From positions 1,791,501-1,855,500 of the forward strand of contig NZ_CP085876.1 of NCBI RefSeq assembly GCF_013284245.2: a DNA stretch of 64,000 nt. Direction: 5' to 3'. Positions 44,444-55,700 of the stretch are shown here, in pieces (the first letter of the stretch is position 1; each line of letters starts with the position of its first letter). Below the pieces are notes generated by a model. It was not told where the DNA came from. It saw only the letters and a program-made list of their open reading frames with translations, and did no database searches. Both the position numbers and the translations under genes were made by a program. Source of the DNA: Brevibacillus sp. DP1.3A (GTDB lineage Bacteria; Bacillota; Bacilli; Brevibacillales; Brevibacillaceae).

Positions 44444-44577
44444 GTAACATCCTCCCTCAGACATAGGTAGCCGATCTGCTTGACTAACTCTCTCTACTAG
44501 CGATCCCCCTTTTGTAGGAATGCTGGAAAACAGTTTGCTAGCTGTACGCACGGTTGTCAGCATAAGAACACAATATT

Positions 44578-44596
44578 GATAATGAGAATCGTTGTC
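44578..44596 (-). promoter_or_regulatory. Fur box upstream of the S component gene
   Basis: GATAATGAGAATCGTTGTC matches 16 of 19 bases of the Fur consensus GATAATGATAATCATTATC. It lies about 135 bp upstream of the minus-strand ATG and indicates iron repression. Confidence 0.8.
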
Positions 44597-44818
44597 AAAA
44601 TAAAAAAAGCTCAAATTTCAATATTTTGGGATATTTTTCGAGCTTTTTCGCCTATTATCTCCGTATTTTTCCGTTTTTCTTGAACAATCGCCAAAATATT
44701 ACAAGTTGGAGGATCCGCAAAATAATCATTCTGGTGAACGTAGGACGAGTAAATCAGGGATAATCGCGGAAATGTACCAGAAAACGGAAAAAGAGGGGCT
44801 TGTATCTATTTGGCAAGG

Positions 44819-44837
44819 TTGCATGAGAATCATTATC
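44819..44837 (+). promoter_or_regulatory. Fur box upstream of the thioesterase gene
   Basis: The half GAGAATCATTATC is nearly perfect; the 19-mer matches about 14 of 19 consensus bases. It lies 50 bp before the thioesterase ATG. Confidence 0.75.
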
Positions 44838-44887
44838 ATGTTCGTTGTATTAAGCGTTTAAGCAAGAGACGAAATGGAGGAGTACAT

Positions 44888-45667
44888 ATGAGCATGAATA
44901 CGATAGCGAAATCATGGCTGCTAGCTCAGCCGCAAGCAAAAGACAGCGTTCGCCTGTTTTGTTTTCCTTACGCAGGGGGAGGGGCCTCGATTTACAGGGG
45001 ATGGGCACAGGCTTTTCCCAGTGATGTTGGAGTTTACCCACTTCAGCTACCAGGGAGGGAAAACAGAATTGCCGAGCGAGCTTACTCAGATATGGGAGCA
45101 CTGGTGGAAGAGCTGGCCCAAGTGATTCATCCGTATTTGGATCGCCCGTTTATTTTTTTCGGTCACAGTATGGGAACGCGAATTGCCTTTGAGCTGGTAC
45201 GTATCTTACGGAGCAAATGGGGGCGTCTTCCGCTTGGCCTCATCGTTTCAGGAGGACGAGCTCCACACTTCCCGGAGCCGAAGCCTATTTACCATTTGCC
45301 TGATGATGAATTTGTCGCAGCGCTGCGACGCTTTTCCGGGACACCAGAGGCGATCCTGCAAAGCAAGGAGCTCATGCAGTTGTTCATGCCGCTATTGCGT
45401 GCGGACTTTACCCTCGACGAAACCTATGTGTATGCCGAGGAGCCCCCGCTTGATTGTCCGATTGCTGCGTATTGCGGGACAGAGGATGAGGAAGCCACGC
45501 AGGAAGAAATGGAGGCTTGGGCTAGCCATACAAGTGCCGGATTTACGTTGGAAATGGTAAACGGGGGACATTTTTTCCTGACGACAAACAAAGAGGTGCT
45601 TCTGCAATCGGTAACTAAAATGATCGGACAATACCGGAGTGCGGTAGCAGGAAAAGGGGAGCACTAA
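44888..45667 (+). CDS. Type II thioesterase of the siderophore NRPS
   Basis: A 259-residue alpha/beta hydrolase that frees mis-loaded carrier proteins, like PchC or YbtT. Motifs are LFCFPYAGGGASIYRGW, IFFGHSMGTRIAFEL (nucleophile Ser in GHSMG), the acidic residue region CGTEDEEA and VNGGHFFL (catalytic His). ATG 44888 has GGAGGAG upstream; the frame continues up to 44810 across the Fur box and is not used. It is followed within 5 bp by the phosphopantetheinyl transferase gene, so the two form an operon under Fur. Confidence 0.92.
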   Translation: MSMNTIAKSWLLAQPQAKDSVRLFCFPYAGGGASIYRGWAQAFPSDVGVYPLQLPGRENRIAERAYSDMGALVEELAQVIHPYLDRPFIFFGHSMGTRIAFELVRILRSKWGRLPLGLIVSGGRAPHFPEPKPIYHLPDDEFVAALRRFSGTPEAILQSKELMQLFMPLLRADFTLDETYVYAEEPPLDCPIAAYCGTEDEEATQEEMEAWASHTSAGFTLEMVNGGHFFLTTNKEVLLQSVTKMIGQYRSAVAGKGEH

Positions 45668-45671
45668 CGGG

Positions 45672-46415
45672 ATGCAGCATATGCAGCAGGTGCGAATAAC
45701 CCACTTGTCTGAGAGGACAAAATCAGCTCTGGAGGAATCGTCTTCGTTGTTACTGGCTAAAGGGGAAGTACATATTTGGTTGACGTCTATGCAAGCATGG
45801 GAACACAGTATGCAGGAGCTGGAAAGTATGCTGTCTGTCGAAGAACTCGATAAACGGGAACGATTTCATTTCCACGCAGACAGGGAACGCTATGTTGTCG
45901 CACATGGACTGCTGAGAAAAATGATTGGGCGGTACCAAGGGATTTCTCCCCGCGCGGTTCAATGGGAGTACAATTCGAACGGGAAACCGTTTTTATGTGG
46001 ACCAAACAGTGATTCCGAAGCACTTTTTTTCAATCTGTCGCATTCGCATGAGCTTGTGGCGGTCGCTTTATCACGCGATCGCCTTCTCGGCCTTGACGTG
46101 GAGCAATTGCGACACATCCCGGAAATGGAACAGCTCATGAGCTACTTTCACCCTGTGGAGCGAGAGGGAATCTTGCGTTTACCTTCTGATGAGCGGCAGC
46201 AGGCTTTTTTTGATTGCTGGACACGCAAGGAGGCTTTTGTCAAAGCGACAGGGGAGGGCCTGAGCCGTCCTCTCGATTCTTTTTTCATGGAAAAACAGGA
46301 TGGCAGCTTCACGGTAAATGGAGATGGAGTCAGGAGCGGGGATTGGAAAGTTTACGGGTTTACGCCTGCCAGAGGCTATGCGGGAGCAGTTGCAATCGGG
46401 ATAGGTAGACCGTAA
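45672..46415 (+). CDS. 4'-phosphopantetheinyl transferase (Sfp type)
   Basis: The 247-residue enzyme moves phosphopantetheine from CoA to carrier-protein serines. Signature motifs are LLGLDVEQLRHI and FFDCWTRKEAFVKATGEGL (the KEA motif), along with LFFNLSHSHELVAVAL. It would activate the ArCP and PCP domains of the NRPS genes downstream. ATG 45672 is used; ATG 45681 is a close alternative. Confidence 0.94.
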   Translation: MQHMQQVRITHLSERTKSALEESSSLLLAKGEVHIWLTSMQAWEHSMQELESMLSVEELDKRERFHFHADRERYVVAHGLLRKMIGRYQGISPRAVQWEYNSNGKPFLCGPNSDSEALFFNLSHSHELVAVALSRDRLLGLDVEQLRHIPEMEQLMSYFHPVEREGILRLPSDERQQAFFDCWTRKEAFVKATGEGLSRPLDSFFMEKQDGSFTVNGDGVRSGDWKVYGFTPARGYAGAVAIGIGRP

Positions 46416-46597
46416 ATCGGAGTCCTTGAAACGAGAATCATCTATTATACTGATAAACTTTATCGGGTTTAATGAGATTATATAAGTGTGTAAGAATATG
46501 GAAAACTTACAGTGAGAAACGAAGAAATCGTGAGAAAACGGAAGATAATCTAGCCTATTTTTCCCAAATGTAGAAAAAACAGCTTGAAGATGAAATT

Positions 46598-46616
46598 GAC
46601 AATGAGAATCACTATC
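46598..46616 (+). promoter_or_regulatory. Fur box upstream of the salicylate ligase-synthase gene
   Basis: GACAATGAGAATCACTATC matches 16 of 19 Fur consensus bases. It lies 113 bp before the ATG in a 313-bp gap (46416-46728) with no gene; the gap probably holds the main siderophore promoter. Confidence 0.82.
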
Positions 46617-46728
46617 AATATCTTGTTGTTAGACAAACCAACACGATGTGTACAACGACAAGGCAGTCTCTGCATGATCCGGCTTCGGGCGCAAAGAGTG
46701 ACCCGCAGTTACACAGGAGGAGGACGGA

Positions 46729-49689
46729 ATGAAAGTAAGTACGGAGTGGTATGAGCAAGCTGCAATAGCTTATGAACAGCGTGGTTTTTGGGAGCCACTA
46801 ACACTTGGGCAGCAATTGCGCAAATGGGCGGAACAGTACCAGAACAAAGAAGCGCTGGTGGGGGACGAGGAGAGGCTCACTTATCGCGAGCTCGACAGCA
46901 AGGTGGATGCGCTTGCTTCCGGTTTTTATCACATGGGAATTCAAAAAGGCGACAATGTAGCCGTCCAGCTTCCAAATCGAATTTCTTTCGTACTGACTTG
47001 CTTTGCCCTGTTTCGCATCGGCGCTGTGCCGATTCTCGTATTGCCTGCCCACAGAGAGGCTGAATTGGACGGGATTTTTGCACTCGCGAAGCCAGTTGCC
47101 TACATCATTCCAGCGACGTTTCTCGGTTTTGATTATACGAAGATGGCAGAAGATTTAGTCAAAAAACATGCATCGGTCAAATTCGTCATGACGGATGGGG
47201 ACAGCCCGATCGGGAGGAACTTGGCTGAAATAAGCGGACCGCCAATCGAGCTGGAAGCCCCTTCGTACAAAGACACTGCGTTATTGCTGTTGTCTGGCGG
47301 TACGACAGGGATACCGAAGCTGATTCCTAGAACCCACGCAGATTACGTCTACAATGCGAAAGCAACCGCAGCCCGTTGCCAACTGACAGAGAGAAGCGTC
47401 TATCTCGCAGTTTTGCCGATTGCCCATAATTTCCCTCTGTGCTGCCCAGGTATCTTAGGCACACTGTCCGTTGGCGGTAAGATCGTGCTATGTAAAACTA
47501 CTAGCTGCGACGAAGCCTTTCCGCTGATTGAGAAAGAGCGTGTGACCATTACCGGTCTCGTGCCTTCGATCGTACAAGTATGGCAGGAAGTGCTGGAATG
47601 GGATACAGAAAGCGACCTGTCGAGTCTGGAGGTTCTTCAGGTTGGCGGCTCCATGCTGGATGATAATCTCGCCAGTCGCATCACGCAAGAATGGAAATGC
47701 AAGCTCCAGCAAGTATTTGGGATGGCCGAGGGGCTCATCTGCTGCACATCACTGGATGATCCAGAGTCGATCATTACCAGCTGCCAGGGCCGTCCGATTT
47801 CTGAAGGGGATGAAGTGCGAATCGTGGATGAGCATGGAAACGATGTCGCGCCAGGTGAATACGGAGAATTGATTGTGCGGGGACCGTATACGATTCGCGG
47901 CTACTACAGAGCGGAGGAACAAAACCGCGAGAGCTTTACGCCTGATGGCTTTTATCGCTCTGGGGACAAGGCTAGAATCACGCCAGAAGGAAATATTCAG
48001 ATCGGTGGACGGATCAAAGAGCAAATCAACCGAGCGGGAGAAAAAATCATGCCGGCTGAAGTAGAAACGTACCTGCGCATGCACCCAGCAATTAAAGACG
48101 CGGCACTGATCACACTTCCCGATCCAGTACTGGGCGAGAAAAGCTGCGCATTTTTGATCACCGACGACGAAACGATCAGCCTGGCGGACGTCCATGCCTT
48201 CTTCCAGGAAAAAGGGGTGGCACGCTACAAAATGCCGGATCAAATCGAACTCATTGATTTCTGGCCGCTGACCAGCGTCGGAAAAGTCAATAAAGCCAAG
48301 CTAAAAGAACTGGCGTTAGCGCCAAAGTCAAAGGCGAAGCCAGCGGACATCGCCTATCTGGAAGAGACGTTTGCTTTTGCAGGTGATGCGCATATGGCAG
48401 CGGCGCTGATTGCAGAGCGCAGCGGGTATGAAAACTACCTGCTCTATGAAAACGGAGATGAGCTATCGCTAGGAATGGGGATTCATGCGCTTCTCTACGT
48501 GGATGGGGAGCAGACGACTTTGACTTATCGCAACGAGACTCTCCGTTTCGACAACAACGAGCTTAGTGAGACGCTCGAAAAAGCAATGGCACAGGTGCCG
48601 ATTCAAAACTGGCGCGCTTATGGAACCGTCAATTTTGGCATGGCGCGTTATTATCAAGGTTTGCCGCTCATGCCAGAAGAGGATGGCTTGCTCAAGCTAT
48701 TTATTCCTGAGGTTGAGCTGCGTTTCAACAAAGGCACGGTCCTATTGAGAGCCTTGCGTGAAGAGAAGCGGAGCGAATTCAGCCAACTGCTACGCGAGCT
48801 GTCTATGAACACGCAAGCTGAGCAACAGCTGACCCAAAGAGTGGACAAGCCAAAGCTGTCCGTCCCACAAGCCGATACATACGACGCTGAAGCCTACATG
48901 CAAAACGTGGCCGAAGCTGTACGCGAAATACAGGAACGCAAATACCACAAGGTCATCTTGTCGCGAAAAATTCCGCTTGATCACGAGCTGGATCTGGTTG
49001 CGAGCTATATTGCTGGCAGACGAGTGAATACGCCGGCACGCTCTTTCCTCGTTAGCTTGGATGGTCTCGGTGCGGCTGGTTTTAGTCCGGAGACGGTAGT
49101 AGAAGTCGATAGCGACGGATGGGTGAGCACCTTCCCGCTCGCGGGAACACGGGCAAAAGGCAACAGTGAAGACGAGGCGAACAGGCTCAAGGAAGAGCTG
49201 CTGAATGACCCGAAGGAAATTGCCGAGCACGCTGTTTCCGTCAAGCTGGCATTCGAAGAGCTGAAAATCGTTTGCGACTCAACAAGTATCGTCTTGAGCG
49301 ATTTTATGTCAGTAGCTAGCCGAGGAACGGTTCAGCATATCGCTTCTCGCTTGAAAGGGAAGCTGAAACAAGAATGCAATTCGTGGGATGCCTTCCGCGC
49401 ATTGTTCCCAGCTGTTACCGCTTCGGGAATCCCGAAAAAAGAATCGATTGAAGCGATTGGCAGATTAGAGACGGTGCCACGAGGTCTGTACAGCGGATGC
49501 GTCATGACTTTTGACAGCGACGGTGCCATGGATGCCGCTCTTGTGCTGCGAACGATTTATCAAAAGGACAAGCAAGCTTGGCTTCATGCCGGAGCAGGTG
49601 TCGTCGAAATGTCTTTGCCGTCCAGAGAACTGGAAGAAACGCGTGAAAAACTGAGCAGCTTCTCCAGGCAGCTGATTGGAAAAGAATAG
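46729..49689 (+). CDS. Salicyl-AMP ligase fused to salicylate synthase
   Basis: The 986 residues hold two enzymes. Residues 1-540 are an aryl acid adenylating domain (LLSGGTTGIPKLIPRTH, YRSGDKARI, QINRAGEKI, SVGKVNKAKL). The pocket motif HNFPLCC reads N-F-x-x-C, as in salicylate ligases PchD/YbtE, not the N-Y-x-x-S of dihydroxybenzoate DhbE. A short linker follows. Residues about 700-986 are a chorismate-utilising salicylate synthase (Irp9/MbtI type): KVILSRKI with the general-base Lys, PLAGTRAKG, EHAVSVKLAFEEL, ALFPAVTASGIPK and PRGLYSGCV. So one chain would make salicylate from chorismate and load it on the ArCP of the next gene. A Fur box lies upstream. Confidence 0.93.
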   Translation: MKVSTEWYEQAAIAYEQRGFWEPLTLGQQLRKWAEQYQNKEALVGDEERLTYRELDSKVDALASGFYHMGIQKGDNVAVQLPNRISFVLTCFALFRIGAVPILVLPAHREAELDGIFALAKPVAYIIPATFLGFDYTKMAEDLVKKHASVKFVMTDGDSPIGRNLAEISGPPIELEAPSYKDTALLLLSGGTTGIPKLIPRTHADYVYNAKATAARCQLTERSVYLAVLPIAHNFPLCCPGILGTLSVGGKIVLCKTTSCDEAFPLIEKERVTITGLVPSIVQVWQEVLEWDTESDLSSLEVLQVGGSMLDDNLASRITQEWKCKLQQVFGMAEGLICCTSLDDPESIITSCQGRPISEGDEVRIVDEHGNDVAPGEYGELIVRGPYTIRGYYRAEEQNRESFTPDGFYRSGDKARITPEGNIQIGGRIKEQINRAGEKIMPAEVETYLRMHPAIKDAALITLPDPVLGEKSCAFLITDDETISLADVHAFFQEKGVARYKMPDQIELIDFWPLTSVGKVNKAKLKELALAPKSKAKPADIAYLEETFAFAGDAHMAAALIAERSGYENYLLYENGDELSLGMGIHALLYVDGEQTTLTYRNETLRFDNNELSETLEKAMAQVPIQNWRAYGTVNFGMARYYQGLPLMPEEDGLLKLFIPEVELRFNKGTVLLRALREEKRSEFSQLLRELSMNTQAEQQLTQRVDKPKLSVPQADTYDAEAYMQNVAEAVREIQERKYHKVILSRKIPLDHELDLVASYIAGRRVNTPARSFLVSLDGLGAAGFSPETVVEVDSDGWVSTFPLAGTRAKGNSEDEANRLKEELLNDPKEIAEHAVSVKLAFEELKIVCDSTSIVLSDFMSVASRGTVQHIASRLKGKLKQECNSWDAFRALFPAVTASGIPKKESIEAIGRLETVPRGLYSGCVMTFDSDGAMDAALVLRTIYQKDKQAWLHAGAGVVEMSLPSRELEETREKLSSFSRQLIGKE

Positions 49690-49718
49690 GGGCTTGCACG
49701 AGAGAGGAGGGAACGAGG

Positions 49719-52700
49719 ATGTCCAAAATGCTCAATGACAGTCAGACCGCAAGTCCCGCCGCTTCCTTGAGCTATGAGGAGATGAAGAGGCAAATTCAGG
49801 CGTTGCTGCCCGCGCCTATCGCGTTTTCCGATGATCAAAACCTGATCGAGCTGGGGCTGGATTCCTTGCAAATGATGAGGATGGTCAACAAATGGCGTAA
49901 GGAAGGCGCAAAGGTTACGTTTGCCGAGCTGATCGGTGCTCCTACCTTGCGTGATTGGCAGGCGTTGCTGCAAAAAAGTAGCCCGGCGCTTCCCCGTGTG
50001 GACGAAAGGAAAGCAGATGTGGAAGTACAGGTGAATGTGCCCTTTCCACTCACGGATGTGCAATATGCTTATTGGATTGGACGCCAGGATGATCAGCCTC
50101 TCGGAGGAGTCGGGTGCCATGCGTACTTGGAAATAGACGGTGCGGGCGTGGAGCCGGATCGATTGGAAACAGCGTGGGGCAAGCTGCTGATGCACCATCC
50201 AATGCTTCGGACTAGATTTTTGGCAGATGGACAGCAAGAGGTGATGAGTGCCCCGACGGCCACTGGTGTAGTGGTTCATGATCTGCGGTCTTTTTCTGAG
50301 GGCGAATTGGCACGGGAGCTAGACCGTATACGAGATCGGTTGTCTCATCGTCGTCTGGCGGTGGAAGCGGGAGAAGTAGCCGGTTTGGAGCTGAGCTTGT
50401 TGCCAGAAGGCCACACCCGCATCCATTTTGATCTGGATTTGTTGGTCGCTGACGTACAGAGTCTGCACATCGTATTACGCGATTTGGCGGCAGCTTATGC
50501 ACGAGGCAGCAAGCCTCTTGCCCCGACCAACTGGAGCTTTGCCAATTATCTCGGGCAAGAGGCAGAGCGTCGGGCACAGGACAGACAGGAAGCAGCCCGC
50601 TATTGGCAGGAGCGCCTTTCCACAATGCCGGGAGCGCCAGGGTTGCCGTTGAAGGAAAAGCCGGAAATGATCAAGTCGCCTGTTTTTACGCGACGGACAC
50701 ATTTCATGAGCGCAGCCGATTGGGCACTTTTGCAAAAACGATCCGCAGCACAGCGGGTCACACCAGCGATGGTACTGTTAACGGCTTATGCAGAAGTACT
50801 GGATCGCTGGAGCACCCATTCGCAGTTTCTCATCAACATTCCGCTATTCGATCGCCAAACCGGAGACGTTGGCATTGAAGACGTCGTTGCCGATTTTACC
50901 AATCTGCTACTGCTTGCGGTTGACATGCGGGAGCCATCCTCTTTTCTGGCGCGGGTGGGATCTGTCCAATCGCAGTTTCATCAGGATGTAGCACATGCGG
51001 CTTACTCCGGGGTTCAGCTACAGCGCGACTTGGCGCGTGTCCGTCAGGGAGAGCGGGATTTTGCCCCTGTGGTGTTCGCGTGCAATTTGGGTACGCCGCT
51101 GATCAATGACGAATGCCGCGACACGTTGGGCAAGCTCTCTTACATGATTTCGCAAACGCCGCAAGTATGGCTTGATTTCCAGTCGTATGAAATGGACGGC
51201 GGGCTCCTGCTGGCGTGGGATGCAGTTGATGAGCTGTTTCCTGACGGGATGCTTGACCAAATGTTCGGCGCTTTTTACCAGCTGATAGACTCCTTGGTGA
51301 TGGAGGACAATGACTGGCAAGGCGCATCCGTGCTGCTTCCCGATTTGGAACAGAAGAGGAACGATCCATCTGTAGACGATTCACAACCGCAGTCGAGTCA
51401 ATGCTTGCACAGTGCCTTTTTTGCCTATGCAAAAGAGAATCCACACGAGCTGGCATTAATCGATAGTCATGCTTCCACTACTTTTTCGTATGGAGAGTTA
51501 GCGACGTACGCATTGCAGATTGCAGCGTATCTCCAAAAGCAAGGAGTTGAAGCAGGAGACCCTGTGGCAGTCAGCCTGCCGCGCGGAATCGATCAAGTCG
51601 CTGCGGTTCTTGGTATCGTGGCACGAGGAGCATGCTACGTCCCGGTTGGGATTGGACAGCCGTCTACAAGGCGTGAGCGCATTCATCAAAAAGCGGGGAT
51701 TCGCTATGTGCTTACGGATACGGAGCAGGCGAAAACGCTGGAGTGGACGGAAGACGCTGTTGTTCTGTCTGTTGCGGATGCTTTGAATGTTGTACCGCTT
51801 GCTGAACCCGTGCCGATTTCTTTTGACAGCCTTGCCTATATCATCTTTACTTCTGGCTCTACGGGTGAACCAAAAGGAGTAGAAATCAGTCATACCGGGG
51901 CATGGAACACCATTTCAGAAATAAACAGACGCTACGGAGTCGGGCATACGGATAGGGTTTTGGCGGTTTCCTCACTTGATTTTGACCTGTCTGTCTATGA
52001 CCTGTTCGGATTGCTCAGTGTAGGCGGCTCGATTGTGCTCATAGGGGAAGAACTGCGACGGGATGCGGCTCATTGGGCGAGACTGGTGGACCAGCATCAG
52101 GTGACGCTGTGGAACTCTGTGCCTGTGCTGCTCGATATGCTCTTAATTGCTGCGGAGAGCGGAGAGTACGAGAGCTTGCCGCTTCGCCTGACCATGCTTT
52201 CCGGGGACTGGATTGGCCTCGAGTTACCGCAACGATTGAATCAGCTCGCACCCAACAGCCAGCTTGTGGCGATGGGGGGAGCGACAGAAGCGTCGATTTG
52301 GTCCAACTTTTTTGATGTTACGTTGCCGTTGCCAGTTCATTGGACATCGATTCCGTACGGTCGACCGCTCGCGAATCAGGCTTATCGGGTTGTCGATGCG
52401 GGTGGACGTGATTGCCCTGACTGGGTAGAGGGAGAATTGTGGATCGGCGGAGCAGGTGTGGCAGTAGGCTATCGGGGTGATCCTGTACTAACCGCAGAAC
52501 GCTTTGTCAGCTGGAACGGTTCACGCTGGTATCGGACTGGTGATCTCGGACGTTATTGGCCGGATGGGACCATTGAATTTCTCGGGCGTAAGGACTTCCA
52601 GGTGAAAATCAGGGGACATCGCATCGAGCTGGGTGAAATCGAATCGGCCATGAAGCAGCATCCGGGGATTCGCGATGTAGTTGTAACCGCAGTAGGTGAT

Positions 52701-55700
52701 CCGCGCGAGAACAGGCAGCTGGTTGGGTATGTGGTGCCAGAACGGGAAAGCGAATCAGCGCTGTTTGATCGTATAGAGGCTGATCCGAAAAAGAGCGAAG
52801 AACTGTGGGCAGATGTCGTGGATACGGGTCGTGTGCAGACCTTGTCGGAGCATTTTGCAAGCATTAGACCGGAAGATTTCACCTCGTTTTGGGCGTACAT
52901 GGAGCAACTTGCCGTTCGATTCATTTACCGCGCATTGGAGATGGCGGGAGTGAGATTTGAGCAACACGCCACCTATTCCCTCGATGATTTAATGCAGAGC
53001 TGCGGGATTCAAGAGCGTTATCGCGGGCTGGTCAGACAGTGGCTTCAAACATTGGAGGACGAGGGTTTTGTCCGTAAAGACAAATCGGATGTCTACAGCA
53101 TCACACAGGAGAGCCTGACTGAATGGTTGCAAAGGTCGCAGGTCTCTCAGGTATCGCCCGCATGGGAACCGCATGCACAAGCCCTTTTACGTTACTTGGA
53201 AAAAGTCAATGACGAGAGTGCTCCGCTTTTGCGTGGTGAGCTTGACCCGTTGGCCCATTTCTTCTCGGAGGAATTAAGTTTGACTCCGAATGATCTGATG
53301 CAGACACTCCCTGGTGTAAAGCAGCGTGACAGCGCGGCACTGGCGTTGATCGAAAGGCTGATCCACCGTCTTGGGGAAAGGTCTGAATCGGGACCGATAC
53401 GTGTGCTGGAAATCGGGGCGAGGAGCCTAGCGTTGACGGAATCATTGCTGGCTGTGCTCCCGGCAGATGCGACACATTTTACATGCACAGACACCTCGAC
53501 TTTCTTTACGAATGCAGCAAAAACGAGGTTCCAAGAGTACCCATTTGTGCACGATCAATTGCTGGATATTAATAAAAGTCCACTATCTCAAGGTTTTGAA
53601 GCACATCAATTCGACGTTGTTATTGCCTCCGATTCCCTGCATCGTGCGAAAAACATCGGTCTGGCCCTCTCGCATGTACAAAGCCTTTTGGCTCCGGGAG
53701 GCATGCTAGTTTTGCTGGAGATGACCCGCAACAGTCGATTGCAGCAAATCAGCACGGCATTTCTCGAAGATGGCTTTACGCATTTCGAAGATGAGCGACG
53801 TAATGAACAGCTCCCCTTGTTATCGGTGGAAGCATGGCAACAAGTGTTGCAGCAGCAATCCTTCGCAAAAGTGGCAGCTTTCCCGGAACAGAACGATTTT
53901 GGTCAGCATGTACTGGTTGCGCAGTCGCCACTTCAAGCCAAGCGCTTCAACGCTGCACCGCTATCTGGCTTCTTGAGTCAAAAGCTGCCTGATTACATGG
54001 TTCCGACTGCTTTTCTTTTGTTGAACGAACTGCCGCTTTCAGCAAACGGCAAGGTAGATCGGCAAGCCCTGCCGACTCCTAACAGCCTGATGAAGGCAAA
54101 AGCAGAAAAAGCGTATACAGCTCCAACGACACCAATCGAAACAGCACTTGCGGCTATTTGGTGCCAGCTATTTGAAGTGGATCGGGTAGGCGTCACAGAC
54201 AACTACTTCGAGCTCGGCGGGGATTCACTATTGGCAACCAGACTCAGTGCAATGGTTCGCAGCAAGCTTACGGTAGAGCTGTCGTTAGGGCGCATTTTTG
54301 AAAAGCCGACGATTGCCGGACTTGCCGAGCATGTGCAGATGCTTCTGGAGGAAAAAGGAACAGGGTCAGGCTTGCCAGCAATGGTGCTGGCTCCACAAGA
54401 CAGGCATCAGCCTTTCCCGCTTACAGATATCCAGCAAGCCTACTGGGTCGGGCGCAGTGGTGTTTACGCCTTGGGTCATGTCTCCACGCATTGCTATTTC
54501 GAAATCGAAGGGCAGCACTTGGACCTCGAGCGGATCAATCGAGCTTGGCAACGATTAATTGACCACCATGAAATGATGCGTGCCGTGATTTTGCCGGATG
54601 GCTGGCGTCAGCAGATTTTGGAGCAGGTTCCTGCTTACCGGATCGAGGTCGCTGATTTGCGGAACCAATCGGCTGAAGAAGCTGAGTCTGAGCTGCAAGC
54701 GATTCGGGAGGAAATGTCCCATCAGGTATTGTCTACGGATGTATGGCCGTTGTTTGAGGTGCGCGCATCCCGCTTTGGCGACGAACGGGTTCGCTTGCAT
54801 ATCAGCTTTGACAACCTGATTTTTGATGGATGGAGCATGTTTCATCTCTTGAGCGAGTGGACGAGGCTGTATCATGAGCCGGATGCGCCATTGATACCAC
54901 TAGATCTAAGCTTCCGCGATTATGTACTGGCGCAAGAAGCGCTCAAATCTACAGAGCTGTACCAACGCGATCTGGACTATTGGATGGATCGACTGCCGGA
55001 TTTGCCGCCAGCACCACAACTGCCTTTGGCGAAAAATCCTGACACGATTACCGAGCAGCGCTTCCATCGTTTGGAAGCCAGACTCAATCGCCAAGCTTGG
55101 CAGCGGCTCAAAAAGCGGACAGCAGAGGTCAGTCTGACGCCTTCCGGGATACTGTTGACAGCGTATGCCGAAACCCTCGGTGCATGGAGCAAGAGTTCGC
55201 GTTTTACGATCAACCTGACGCAATTCAATCGACTGCCGTTGCACGCGCAGGTAGGCGAAATCGTGGGCGACTTCACTACGCTGACCTTGTTGGCAGTCGA
55301 GTTGTCCGCTGGCGAGACGATTTTGGAACGAGGCAGGAATTTGCAGCAGCAGCTATGGCGCGATTTGGACCATCCTTATGTGGGCGGAGTTCAAGTCCAG
55401 CGTGAATTGGCGAAGCAAACAGGAGAGCACAACGGTGTTGCCATGCCGGTTGTCTTTACGAGCGCATTGGGTGTAGAGCAGTGGAGTGGGTCTGACTCCG
55501 ATGGAAAATGGCTGGGCAAGCTCGTCTACAACATCACGCAGACACCGCAGGTATGGCTGGACCATCAAGTGGTTGAGCAAGACGGCGAACTGCTGTTGAT
55601 TTGGGATTCCGTAGAAGGACTGTTTCCAGAAGGACTCCTTGCCGACATGTTTACGGCCTATTGCGAACTGCTGCATCGACTGACAGAAGAGGATGCGGTA

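Noticed and set aside
46729-48350. Dihydroxybenzoate (bacillibactin-type) pathway
   Set aside because: The pocket motif matches salicylate ligases, no dhbA/dhbB-like genes are present, and Cy domains with Cys-type A domains indicate thiazolines.
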